Below, one piece after another: positions 11,006-23,200 of a DNA stretch of 64,000 bases. The position numbers and the translations under genes are program-made. A model generated the notes under the pieces. The model was not told the DNA's origin. It saw nothing but the letters and a program-made list of their open reading frames with translations, and did not search any database. The stretch's first letter is position 1; each line of letters opens with the position of its first letter. This DNA comes from Mesocentrotus franciscanus (Eukaryota > Echinodermata > Echinoidea > Camarodonta > Strongylocentrotidae), in assembly GCA_037976565.1 (NCBI GenBank), contig CP137666.1, positions 48,945,271 through 49,009,270 of the forward strand, given 5' to 3'.

Positions 11006-12741
11006 ATGTAATCCATCTGTCAACATTAAATTACGTATTGTGATGCAATACTGTCATTAAATTTTAAAGATTATCAAACACAATTAATCTGTACATGATC
11101 TCCTCGAGTGATGTTTAATCCAATTGTTACCCAACTGGTTGCAGAAGGGAGGCCAAAGCTAAAAAGAAAGAAAAGTGAAGAAAGAAAAGCCTCAAATGAT
11201 TTTCTTGGACCTACTCTACAACGAATAATATGCCGTAGTCCTATTGTCACATTTTCTCCAGAATGTCTTTCGAAGAGTCTTCATGATAAAAATGTGGATA
11301 CAATATATTCTTCATTGTATTTTTCCCATGTTACAGTTTTGGTGTATAATATTCAGATTATCTACTGGCAGATACTTTTTATTATTTTAGCATCAGTAAT
11401 ATCTTGTACATAATATGATGAAAGAATGTAATTCTGATGCACAACTGTCCTTGTGTTTGTTCTGAATATTAAAACTTGAAGAACTGAATACTGCCCTCTG
11501 AGAGGGGGATATTCTAACGACAGTTCTCCTAATCCCCTAAAAGAAACTCTTACATATATATATATGTACATACATACATACATGAGCCAGTATGAAACAA
11601 TCCAAGCTTATTTGTAGTATGACAATTCCAGTTTTTTTTTTGTATTTTGGTATTAAACATTCATTCAACATTGCTGCATGCCTCGTCTCGTCAATATCAT
11701 GCTTTCTTTAAAAGAATTTTATTTTCTTTTGTGTCAACATCTGGGTCCATTAGCACTACGGTAAGCATAACGATTATGTGTATTGAGTTGTATGATAGAT
11801 TGCATGGATCACGTTGTCCAATCATCGTAAAAATCAATTGTACGATCACTTGCTAAGCTTTGCGTTACGGGGGCCTGGAGTGTTAATGTACATTGGTTGC
11901 TAGGAATATATCGCTGGTGATTTATGTCGATATGCAGCATACCAGATGGGACATAATAATATACACTGTACTGTATTTCATATGATGTACGTATGTCACA
12001 TGATATAATCATAAATTCTTTTTAAATCAAAGTGTCTTCCTACATTTTGGACTATATCACTAAGTGATAGATACATGTATTAGCTTTTCAAAATGAAAGC
12101 ATTATGGTGTGATAGAATCTGCAATATCACTGAAGGGTATGTTTGTACTATACAGGTTTGTAACTTGTTCATGATAAAATTGTGAAATTTTTAACTGTTC
12201 ATGATAAGATCATTAATATTTTAAATAAAATTATGAAGGTTAGAGTGCATCATCATGTAAACCAGAATATTTTCATTATCAGAGGTTTGTCGCAAAGTGT
12301 TCATGAATAAATCGATTCATATATAAATGTATTTTTTTAGTCAACATTTGTCATCATAATTCATATTGAATATACTAGCATTTCAAATGCACATCAGATT
12401 TTTATTTTGATATCAAAATGTGTTTTTTTAAAACAAGAAATGCGGTATGTGTAATACAGAGAAAAGAAGGATGAGACCAGGGACATGACTGGCCATTTGT
12501 ACACAATATCAAGGAAATCTATAGAATTGTTTTCTGAGAATTGGAAGGAGAGAGAGAGAGAGAGAGAGCTGGAGACAGAAAAAGAACCCAAGTACATAAC
12601 GATGCAGGATTATAAAAGTAATACATCAAAAATAAAATCCACAAATATAACCTGTATGATTTATAAATAAAGGTTAAACTTAAATTTATTATTTCAGAAA
12701 CAAGGCTATATAACACCAGTGAAGAAAACAAATCATGAAGT

Positions 12742-13137
12742 TTAAAGATAAAGACCAATTCTGGTCATTCGATGGCATTGTGAAAGATACGTTGTGGAAT
12801 CGATCAGAAAAGGTTGATCATCTAGCATATAAGTATTGGTGTGTACTGCAAGGTTCTGGAATCATCAAAATAATAAGAAATTTGGCCCAGTCTTGGTAAA
12901 GTTACAAGCACTGTACACAGAAAGATGTATATGGGACTACGCAACCACGTGCGCGATATCTATTTGGTCCCAATAGATATAATAATTTACCAAATATATC
13001 AATTAGTAGGCGGTTTCCTGGCAAAATTTGTATCATCACGTATTAGTCAAAACATATTCTTTCACATGATTGGTAATGAGAGCTTCCATTTCATTTTTTG
13101 AGAGAGGGGCGTTTCCAAAACTGGTCTTTACCTTTAA
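12742..13137 (+). mobile_element. TTAA-bounded MITE, copy 2
   Basis: Collinear with the element at 7988-8396 over its whole length, from TTAAAGATAAAGACCAATTC to CTGGTCTTTACCTTTAA, with scattered substitutions and a small deletion near 13018. It lies in the ETHE1-GEMIN2 spacer. No reading frame is conserved between copies. Confidence 0.8.
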
Positions 13138-14252
13138 CTACTAACATGAATGTTAACCTGGAAAGCAGATACATGTATGTCACTTAACTTGATATGGATG
13201 ATGAATGAGAACAAAAATATTGAGTTTGAGTCTGTTTAAAGAGGACCTGAAGTACATAATGATGCAAGAAACGCAAGAAACGTGTCTGGACTTTTACAAG
13301 TTTATAAGTTATAAATATCTAGTCTTGGCCTTAGAAACAATTCCATGGAATGAGAATGAAAGCCGACAGACGTATGTTGGCAACATTCTATTTGGTTTCA
13401 AGAATTACTCGTATGTGAAGAGTTATACTGACAATTCAATCATGTTCTAGTGCAACTCACTTTTTTTAGACTTTATCTTAAATTAAATCACATTTTACAT
13501 TAAAACACATACTTGTAATACTAATTAATGATCTAATATGTTGTGGCAAATTCATAAGAAGACAGACAAACAAACAAAAATAACAAAAAATAACAAAAAA
13601 TAACAAAACAACATTGAAGTGTCTGTAGTAAGGATATTTTATCATTTTTCTTGTCGTTTTCTTATGAAAATACTGTAGGCCTCTCAAAGTCATCAATTAT
13701 CTACGATCCTGTCAGAAGAATATGTTAACAGGGGTTGCACAGGAGTCGGACCATGCTTCAGGAACCCAATCTCGCCTCACAGAGGTGCCTTGATATTTGT
13801 CAGGCATGTGAATCGTCCAGGACGCAGGCACAGCTCTTGTAAGGGGATGTTCCCATTGTGCAAGCTGTGTCGCACAAATACCAGAGTAAGGAGCACAACA
13901 AATTCTTGATTTAAAAAGAAAAAAGGGAAAGGGTGTTACAGTATGATATCTACTGCATGAAACTTATAAACTGTATAGCAGCATCCAGCTACTTCCACAA
14001 GATCTTGTGGAAAAAGAAACCTTGTTTTCTTGCCAGGTATAGCTCAGGAGTGGTAACTTTGTGTCATTTGGAGTTCAGCATGTCTCTCTTTAGAGTGGTA
14101 ATAAGAGACTAAACATCACACATGTCACTTTTAATTCTGGCTGGTTGAAAACAGATCAGCATATGTCCATCAGATAATATCTTTCATGAAACCACTGGCA
14201 CAACAGCAGGATGGCATAGTATCAACGTGAGGAGTGAGTTTGGAGGTTGAAA

Positions 14253-17200
14253 TCATCCATTGTCTGCCAAGTCTGTCTGATCAAAGTATCGTGCGATGAT
14301 ACTGATTAGAAGATTGAGTGCTACTAGATTCTCTTCTGTATTTGAGTCCTGCAGGAGAGTAATGAGAAACAATATATAAATTGTTTAGTTATGGTGATAC
14401 ATTTCTCCCGGTTATATTTTGAAACTGATAAAGTTGCAATGGAGTTTTAGGCCAAGTTAGGAAAGAGTGTTGGATCTAGAGTTAAAATTAGAAATTTGTT
14501 TAGTGTACAGAATTAACTGCAGAGCAATTGTTGCCCGAGTATGTGTCGTAGAACCTCAGCTATAGCTGTTGTGTTTCTTAGAAGGGATTTTAATTTTTTT
14601 TTAAGGGAAAGTTTTCTCTTATGGTTGACTTATGCATAAAAAAATGTTTCTAATATATTAGAAAACTGTTGCAAAATCATGATGACTATGATGAGAATTC
14701 TTTCCCACAAAGGGCAGTCTATCACCTAGCAATGCTCTTGCAAGAAAATTAAAATTATTTACACTGAAATATGAGAGGAGACCATGTTGCTGAAGTTATT
14801 GCATACCGAGTTATATCATTAGATTTCGGAGCAGGTGCATTCGTAAGGCATTTACTGCCCCATGTAGAAATAAGCCTTTAAGTGAGCTTTACCACAAAAT
14901 TATCTGTTTTTATTCTATGAACTTGTTTCAAGCATTTGCCAAAATAGGGTTTTAAAAAACAAAGCAAAACTGTTGCAATGATCTACATATAGGTTGCTAC
15001 CCATAATATTTTGGGACATATTTCGCACTACAAGTATTTTCTTGCATACAGTAATAAATATTGTGGAAAGATTTATCATGCTTGGTGCCAGCGTACTATT
15101 GCTATGGACTGGCTCTGTTATAACACTTCTATGTCCCACGTTTGGTACATGTACATATGGGGTTGTTTTATTTGTTTACCGGTTTATGGCTGACGTGTGA
15201 AATGAAGCCTACATCTTGGAATTTACAGGTATCAGAATTTAGAAATAAAACTCCTCTTTGAGATAATAACACTATTGGTAGTTTAATTTTATCAAAATCA
15301 GAATTTGTTTATGTAAATGTTGCCATGATTTATATATGATGGTAAACAGAACATAAAGACACAAGAAATAGAGTATTTATAGAAAGGTGGTAAAACTAAA
15401 TATATCCCTAGTAAAACAAATAAATATAATTTCAATAAATCAATCAAACAAGTTATGCGTCTATTGACAAGAACATACAACATTAAAAATATAAAAAGAA
15501 ATTAAAATTACAAAAAATTAAATAAACCCATTTGTATTTGATCATAAAGACAGATGGAATATGGTCAAAGTGCAAGTAAACATTCATACAAAATCAATAA
15601 AAACAGAGTGTACTATTGCTATGGGCTGGCTCTGTTATCTTCTATGTCCCACGTTTGGTACATGTACATATGGGGTTATTTTATTTGTTTACCGGTATAT
15701 GGATGACGTGTGAAATGAAGCCTACATCTTGGAATTTACATGTATAAGAACTTAGAAATAAAACTCCTCTTTGAGATAAAAAACTCTTGGTAGTTAAAAA
15801 AAAAACTCTTGGTACACCCCTGTAGTTAAATTTTTATCAAAATCAGAATTTGTTTATGTAAGGCAAAATGTTGCCGTGATTTATATATGATGATAAACTG
15901 AACATAAACTTTATGTTTTTAAAGACACAAGAAATAGAAAATTGATAGAAAGGTGGTAAAACTAAATATATCCCTAGTCATACAAATAAATATAATTTCA
16001 ATAAATCAATCAAAAAAATTATGCCTTTATTGACAAGAACACACAACATTTAAAAAAAAAATTAAAAAAATTAAATAAACCCATTTGCATTTGATCATAA
16101 AGACAAAGATAGAATATGGTCAAAGTGCAAGTAAATATTCGTACAAAATCAATAAAAATATTATCATTATCACGTTCTCTTTAACCCATTTTGTATTGTT
16201 ATGTAAAGCTACGTGAAAGAATCAAGAAGATATATATAAAGAGACTAAGAGAGAGAGAGAGAAATTAAGAGTGAATGAGATAAAGAGAGAGAAAACAAGA
16301 GATAGTGAATGAGATAGAATGAGAGAGAACGGTTTTTAGGAGGATAACAATATATCACCATATCAGCTATATTAGAGCTAATAATAATTGAATAGCCAAA
16401 AACGCGATATTGGGCAGCCCTAGGCTATTTTTGTAGATGATTCAGAATGTTTCTCGATGGAACATTTCATTACCTGTACGACACATGCTCTAGTGACGAT
16501 TGCTTCACAGTCAATAACCTCAAACCCAGAACCCAACACTAACCTGAAGTTCCCTAACCATAACTCTAACTCTAATCCTAAACTAAAATCCAATTGCAAT
16601 TTGCGACCCAAACCCCAACCATTTATCTTTGACAGAATATAGCCTGGAGCAATCGTTGCAGAAGGAAATGTCGGAGCAGTGTTTGTTTCATCATACTTAC
16701 CATCACAGCTCTGAGAGTAGCACAATGCCTGGAGAGTGTTCGTATGGTAGCTGTAGAGTCGGCTAAAAGAGGTTTCTCAAAGCAGGCCAGGAGAGCAAAC
16801 AGCCAGCATCCCTGCGCTATAGAGAAACCCAGCATTTCCAACCACTCCACATGGTATTCTAGCAACTTCTGTACCATTGCCTTTAAAATTAAATGAATAA
16901 AAATAAATAAACAATGAAATAAACAATCTATAGAATCATAAAGGGTAGTACGTGCACAAAATAACGATCGTCTGTTCAAGGACATGTCAGTTTGAAGATT
17001 ATGATGTCTGCTCATAAAATTGACATTTTATTACTGATTGCCATGTTGTTAAATGGTATATGAGTAATGTTAAATCAATATGGCCTCCTAATATTGTCTC
17101 TGACAATATTATGATGATAAAGAGAACGAGAGGAAAGTACAAAATCACCTATATCTAGACAGTCAAATGACCTAAACATGCATGCATGCACGTAAGTGTT

Positions 17201-20200
17201 CCACGCTCACATTATTGTTTACCTTTATGTTATTTAATCCTTACACCTTATTTATAATTTTGGCAAGTCCCCAATGTTTTCATCTAATTTCTTTGAGTTT
17301 GTTGATGGATGCAAGATTTTGCAACGCTCAGCTCCTTGTAGTTAAACAAATAAGGAGGTAAATCTATGGCCTTATATAATACAATCAGGCATTCTTTTCA
17401 GATACTTAGAATAAATTAATTGGTAATCACAGATGGAACATATTAACATCTCAAAATATCTTGAACATATCTTATGATACAAGTAGAACAATTTTTGTAT
17501 AATGCATTTCAATCTACACAATGTATTTTACTGATACATGTATAACACATTTCATTCTAAATTCCTTTTCACTAGCATTACTGCTCTATATCTGTAATCA
17601 TTTTGATGATTTGTATAGCTTTGAAAGGTGAAATGAGATACATTTTCTCTTTTTTTTCATTATCTTTCTTTTGTAGGAGGGGGGAGTGAATGGGTGACTG
17701 GTTCCCTTTGATATAATAGTAAAATTCTTGAGCACAACTGACAATGCACAATTAGCAATACTAGACACATACAAAGATTCATGAATTCCCAGATAATACG
17801 GACCATACAATGCATGTATGTACCTGGTCGAGTGAACTGATGACGGTGACCAATGGTGGGACGGGCGTGGTCATGGTCACCTGACCGCATATCTCCTCTT
17901 CTTCATCATCTACCGGAGGTCTTCCTTGCTTTGCTCTTATCCTATCCAGAAATGTCCGCCCCAAACAGAACTGACACCAGGAGTCCTCATCTTTGTACTT
18001 TGGCTGTAAAGAAGTGACAGAATAAATAACCGATCAATAATTGATTACCTGATTGGTTGATTGCATAATTGAAATGACAGCACAGTAGAACTGCATCATA
18101 ACAAAATGTTGAGAACCAACCAAGGAAGGAAATTACCATGTCAGTTAGAAAATTTGTTTTGTTAAGGTTTTGAAAACATAAAATACAAATAGGTGAGAGT
18201 AGTAGTGTAAGACTGAGTAAATCACCTTGTGTTCTTAAAAACAAGGTTCCACACTAGAAGTGGCTGATTAACTTATTGAATTTGTTCAATAGATTTGTTG
18301 ATTAATTGAACGGTTGACTGAATAATTGATTGATTGACTGACTGACCAATTGGTTGATTGACTGAGTAAGTGGCTAAACAACTAGCTGACTGAATGAACG
18401 AGAGACTGTTTGATTGTTTGACAAACTGAATGTTAATGACTGACCCACTGACAGATGATGTTTGACTGATTGATGCATAACGTACATAATTGTCTGTCAA
18501 AACATGGTTGACTTTCTGACATCCCAGTTTAATGATATTTGATTAATGAAGCTTGAATAATATTTTGAATTCAGTCTACAAACCAATTCCATCTTTTCCT
18601 TTCTCTCTCCCACTATCCTAGCCGTAACTCCAGCTAGCCTCTGACGCAGTTCTGAGAAGGATGCAGACTGCCGACGCTGCCATATTGTGGTAGGAGCAAA
18701 CCCTCGAGGAGCAGGGCTGAAACCTGTAGACTACCAAAACAAATGGGGAGGGTAGGATTAAGAAATATCATAGAGAGAAGAAGTATAGGATTAGTTTGAG
18801 AGGGGAACAATCAAGGAAGATAGAATATAGGAAAGATTAACAGTCACAGATAAAACAAAAAACTTAATAGAAATTTGTTAATTGACAACAAATAACCATA
18901 TTTCAAGGGGATGGCATAGCAAAACACAGAGCATGATTAAAGGTCCGTTTTGGCTAAATTTGTAAAGAGTTACTTTCCCAATGTCAATATCTCATCCTTC
19001 TGTATTGTTCATCTCCCGTATTCAATGCTTTGTCTACAAGGGTTGCAAGATAGTGACTTTGCATCCAAATTTCACAAATGATTAGTACAATGCTTGAAAA
19101 CAAGCATAGACGATACATATTCAAATCACATTTGCAATGTCAACTTCCAATGTGGTATGGCTCTCTTGAATAAAAATTATTTTTGATATAGTGATGATCT
19201 TACAGCTTGGTGAATTATTATTTATTTAGACCTTGAAAAGTCTGGTAGATGTGGCATGATCCAGTTCATGGATGGCAACAACTTGCACATGAAGAGCTTT
19301 TTCACAACAACAATAACCAAACAATAACCAAAAAATAGCCAAATGAATCTGATGAAATTTGGCTGTAAGATGAGGCAAATGGAGCTGTTTCAGTTCATCT
19401 CATCTCTTATACCGGTAGTTCATCTCATGTTACGCAATCAGAAAGATTATCATATTTTATCACTAAGTAATACTTACATTTGATACAACAACAGTCTGCT
19501 TGCTTTTCAGGGTATCCCGGTCAAGGTGTGCTACTACAACATCTGGGGTTTGCCTTGCTTCATTTCTTGATTTGAAAAAATAAAAATAAATGAATAAAAA
19601 TCATCAGATTAAGACATTGTTAGTAATTGTATTAAATCCAATAGTTATACTGTTATAAACAAACTTATAATGTTAATCATACAAAAGATACTACAGTTTC
19701 TTTATTTATCTTGTTTGTTTGTTTGTCATGTTTGTTTTTTATTTTTCCCTCCTGCCGACTTCTCTTCAACTGCATTATTCCCAATATTGTATCTGCCCTT
19801 CAACTTTCTGACATCAATACTGACAAAAATATGTCTTACTTGGGACTGGAAACAATCCATAATAGATACAGGTACATCTTGACAATTAAAGAAATACATA
19901 TTTTCACATGTCCTGCACATGTAAACTATCAAAGAAATAAAAGTATAAAACATTGTCTCTGAAACTAAACTTGCATTTTGGAAAAAATGAATGAAACTGA
20001 ACATCAGCCATTATAATTTGAGCATGTGCACTTTGGTTGAAAAGCACCATTTTGACATGTACCCAATTGATACACAACTTTACAGAAGGTGCCACAATTG
20101 TCGTCCTTTTTAAAAATTACTGAAAGCCAAGTGCAGTTGCATTACAATCCCATAACAAATTTAATTATCTGCGGCTGGCTGCTCAGGCTGGCCTGGCAAG

Positions 20201-23200
20201 ACTGGCATGGCCTTGCACATAGAACTTTAGCTTACATTTCGTCTTTCGTCTTCGATAAAAAGGGGATAAAAGGCGGAAAAACTTTCTAAATTCTTGATTT
20301 TGGTCGCATAATTCATTCAAATTTATCTGTTTTTATTATTATTTAGTTATTTAAGATTTGTGCATGAGGAATTTCATTGTTAGCGTGAGAGCGTGAAAAT
20401 TTAGTGAAATGCGTGAGTCTCGCGCTAAATGCGTGAGTGTTGGCAGCCCTGCACTTAATAGGTTGGTGTCAATGCATCCTCTCCTGTTCACAACAGAATA
20501 GACTTTACAAAGAATAAGGCGCTAGTGTAGTTTCGTATCCATTTTTTGAACCCTAACTAACTCCGGCATGGAGATACCCTAGATCTAGGCCTACTAAAAG
20601 TAAAACATAACCCAACATCAACTAAATCTTTATCAATTGTTCAAATAATGGTCATGATTTAAATACAATTGCATACCCTACGCGTACCGACAGTGGGTGC
20701 GACAAAGGTGGGTACGGTATGCAGCAGTTTGCCGTGAATCCCGTGAGAAAGTGTATATTATAAGTCTTCGTTTTTAGGAAAAATACTCCACAAAAGATTT
20801 TTTAAATGACACAAAAGGGGTAAGAAACATAACGACTTTTAAATCATGACCATGATTTGAACAATTGATGAAGATTTAGTCTAGATCTAGTTGATGTTTT
20901 GGTATACGTAGAGTAGAGGAGGCAGTTTTCGGCCACTTAAGGCGAAATCCTATTTTTGGACTCTTTACTTCCTATTTATTATTTTCTTCCTATTTATTAT
21001 TTTCTTTTGTTTAAATCATGAAGCCAATACTATTATTATTCAAACAAAAAAAGAATCCTAGAAAAAAATCATGAACTGCCATGGCAATATTGATTTTCAT
21101 TTTCACTGTTTCGGCTGTAGTTTTCGGCCGCATGTACAAAGTCAATAGGGAACGCGCGCTGAGCGTTCGCCTGCTGATCCCTAACGCATGCGGCCAGAGC
21201 ACGTAATCCCACGCATGGCCGAAAACTACAGCTGCGGGTGCCGTGCTCAGAAATTGGAATCTAAACTATACAGAGATACAGCGCTATAGTATCCGACTGA
21301 TAGGATAACATACATGTGGTGAGAAACATTTGAGCTTGCGATGAACAAAAAATCTGACTCTAAATCTGAAAAATACTTGAAATACAGCTCATTTTATGGG
21401 ACCCATATTCCTTACAGACACGCGTAAGATATTCCATTTTTCAGATTTGGGTAGCGGGACCGCCGATTACATCGCTAAAATGTGATATTTAAGGATACAT
21501 TTTCCATTGCAAATGTGGTTCTCCGGTGACTCTGCCATGTTATTGTATGTGTGTGATATGCAATATGCTGTTATGCAATGTATTTTAAATGATTTTACCA
21601 TGCATCCAACGGACCGGCCGAAAACTGCCTCCTCTACTCTATGTTTTAGTAGGGTATCTCCACGCCGGAGTTAGGGTTCAAAAAATGGATACGAAACTAC
21701 ACTAGCGCCAAGAATAACCCATGATATTGCCAGTTAACCCCACACGGACTTTGGTGTACCTTTAAAAAAAAAATTATTATGTCTAGGTCTACTAGCACAT
21801 GCACACACACACTGATCATACGCTCATTGAAACTGGCGACCATTAAGCCCGCGACCAATAAGGAGGAGCTTAGCCACCAACAATGGGGCCTATAGTGTCT
21901 CTAAATCGTACAATCGAAAAGGAAAAAGAAAATTTTGCACGTGTCGGCTGATGGTAACGGCAAAAGAAGTAAGAGAATAGATTTGGATGTTTTTAAAACT
22001 ATCGTATGACATTTCAACTGAATAATGGCCTACACCAATTTAAAGCTGATATGTTATTCTTTACTCTCATATATGTCACATTCCGAAGCAAGTTGTTTGG
22101 GCCTTACTGTTTCAGATTGAATTTAGACCTGAAACCGTCATGTATGGGGTTTATCCGGCATTTCAGTGTACAATTGGACAAAATCATTTTCTACTTTGGT
22201 GGCTTTTAAAACTATCGTATGACATTTTAACTGAATAATGGCCTACACCAATTTAAAGCTGAGATGTTATTCTTTACTCTCATATATGTCACATGCCGAA
22301 GCAAGTTGTTTGGGCCTTACTGTTTTAGATTGAATTTAGAGCTGAAACCGGCATGTATGGGGTTTATCCGGGCATTTCGAGTGTACAATTGGACAAAAAT
22401 CATTTTCTACTTTGATGGCTTTTAAAACTATCGTATGACATTTTAACTGAATAATGGCCTACACCAATTTAAAGCTGAGATGTTATTCTTTACTCTCATA
22501 TATGTCACATGCCAAAGCAAGTTGTTTGAGTCTTACTGTTTCAGATTGAATTTAGAGCTGAAACCGGCATGTATGGGGTTTATCCGGGCTTTCGAGTGTA
22601 CAATTGGACAAAAATCATTTTCTACTTTGATGGCTTTTAAAACTATCGTATGACATTTAAACTGAATAATGATTGCCACCATTTGAAAGGTAAGATCTTA
22701 TTCTTTACTCTCATATGTGTCGAAGCAACTTGTTTGAGTCTTACTGTTTCAGATTGAACTTAGAGCAGAAACCGGCATTTACAGGGTTTATCCACACTAT
22801 ACAGAAAATAATTGTACAAAATGCGTTTTATATTTTGATGGCTTTTAAAACTATCGTATGACATTTTAACTGAATAATGGCCTACACCAATTTAAAGCTG
22901 AGATGTTATTCTTTACTCTCATATATGTCACATGCCGAAGCAAATTGTTTGGGTTTACTGTTTCAGATTGAACTTAGAGCTGAGACCGGCATTTACAGGG
23001 TTTATCCGCACTATACAGAAAATAATTGGACAAAAATCATTTTCTACTTTGATGGCTTTTAAAACTATCGTATGACATTTTAACTGAATAATGGCCTACA
23101 CCAATTTAAAGCTGAGATGTTATTCTTTACTCTCATATATGTCACATGCCGAAGCAAGTTGTTTGAGCCTTACTGTTACAGATTGAATGTCATGAGAGTA

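Larger units (their letters stand above)
9842..14252. other. Convergent spacer between ETHE1 and GEMIN2
   Basis: This interval holds the two 3' ends. An AATAAA at 9883-9888, 41 nt beyond the ETHE1 stop, is a candidate polyadenylation signal, though longer 3' UTRs are possible. It contains the 10802-11005 hairpin, a TTAA MITE (12742-13137) and a GA run near 12547-12570. At 13556-13610 there are AACAAAAAAT-type repeats. No coding exon was recognised, although one frame is open from about 13690 to 13905 and encodes a Cys/Arg-rich stretch that I could not assign. Confidence 0.55.

Noticed and set aside
11108..11413. 101-residue frame in the ETHE1-GEMIN2 spacer
   Set aside because: Only a short basic stretch and no recognisable family; overlaps ordinary AT-rich sequence.
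13690..13905. Open Cys/Arg-rich frame without ATG (contains CTGVGPCFRNP)
   Set aside because: No clear donor at the end (stop TGA) and no family match; probably chance.
18273..18500. 75-residue minus-strand frame
   Set aside because: Product of the TGAT/TGAC repeat.
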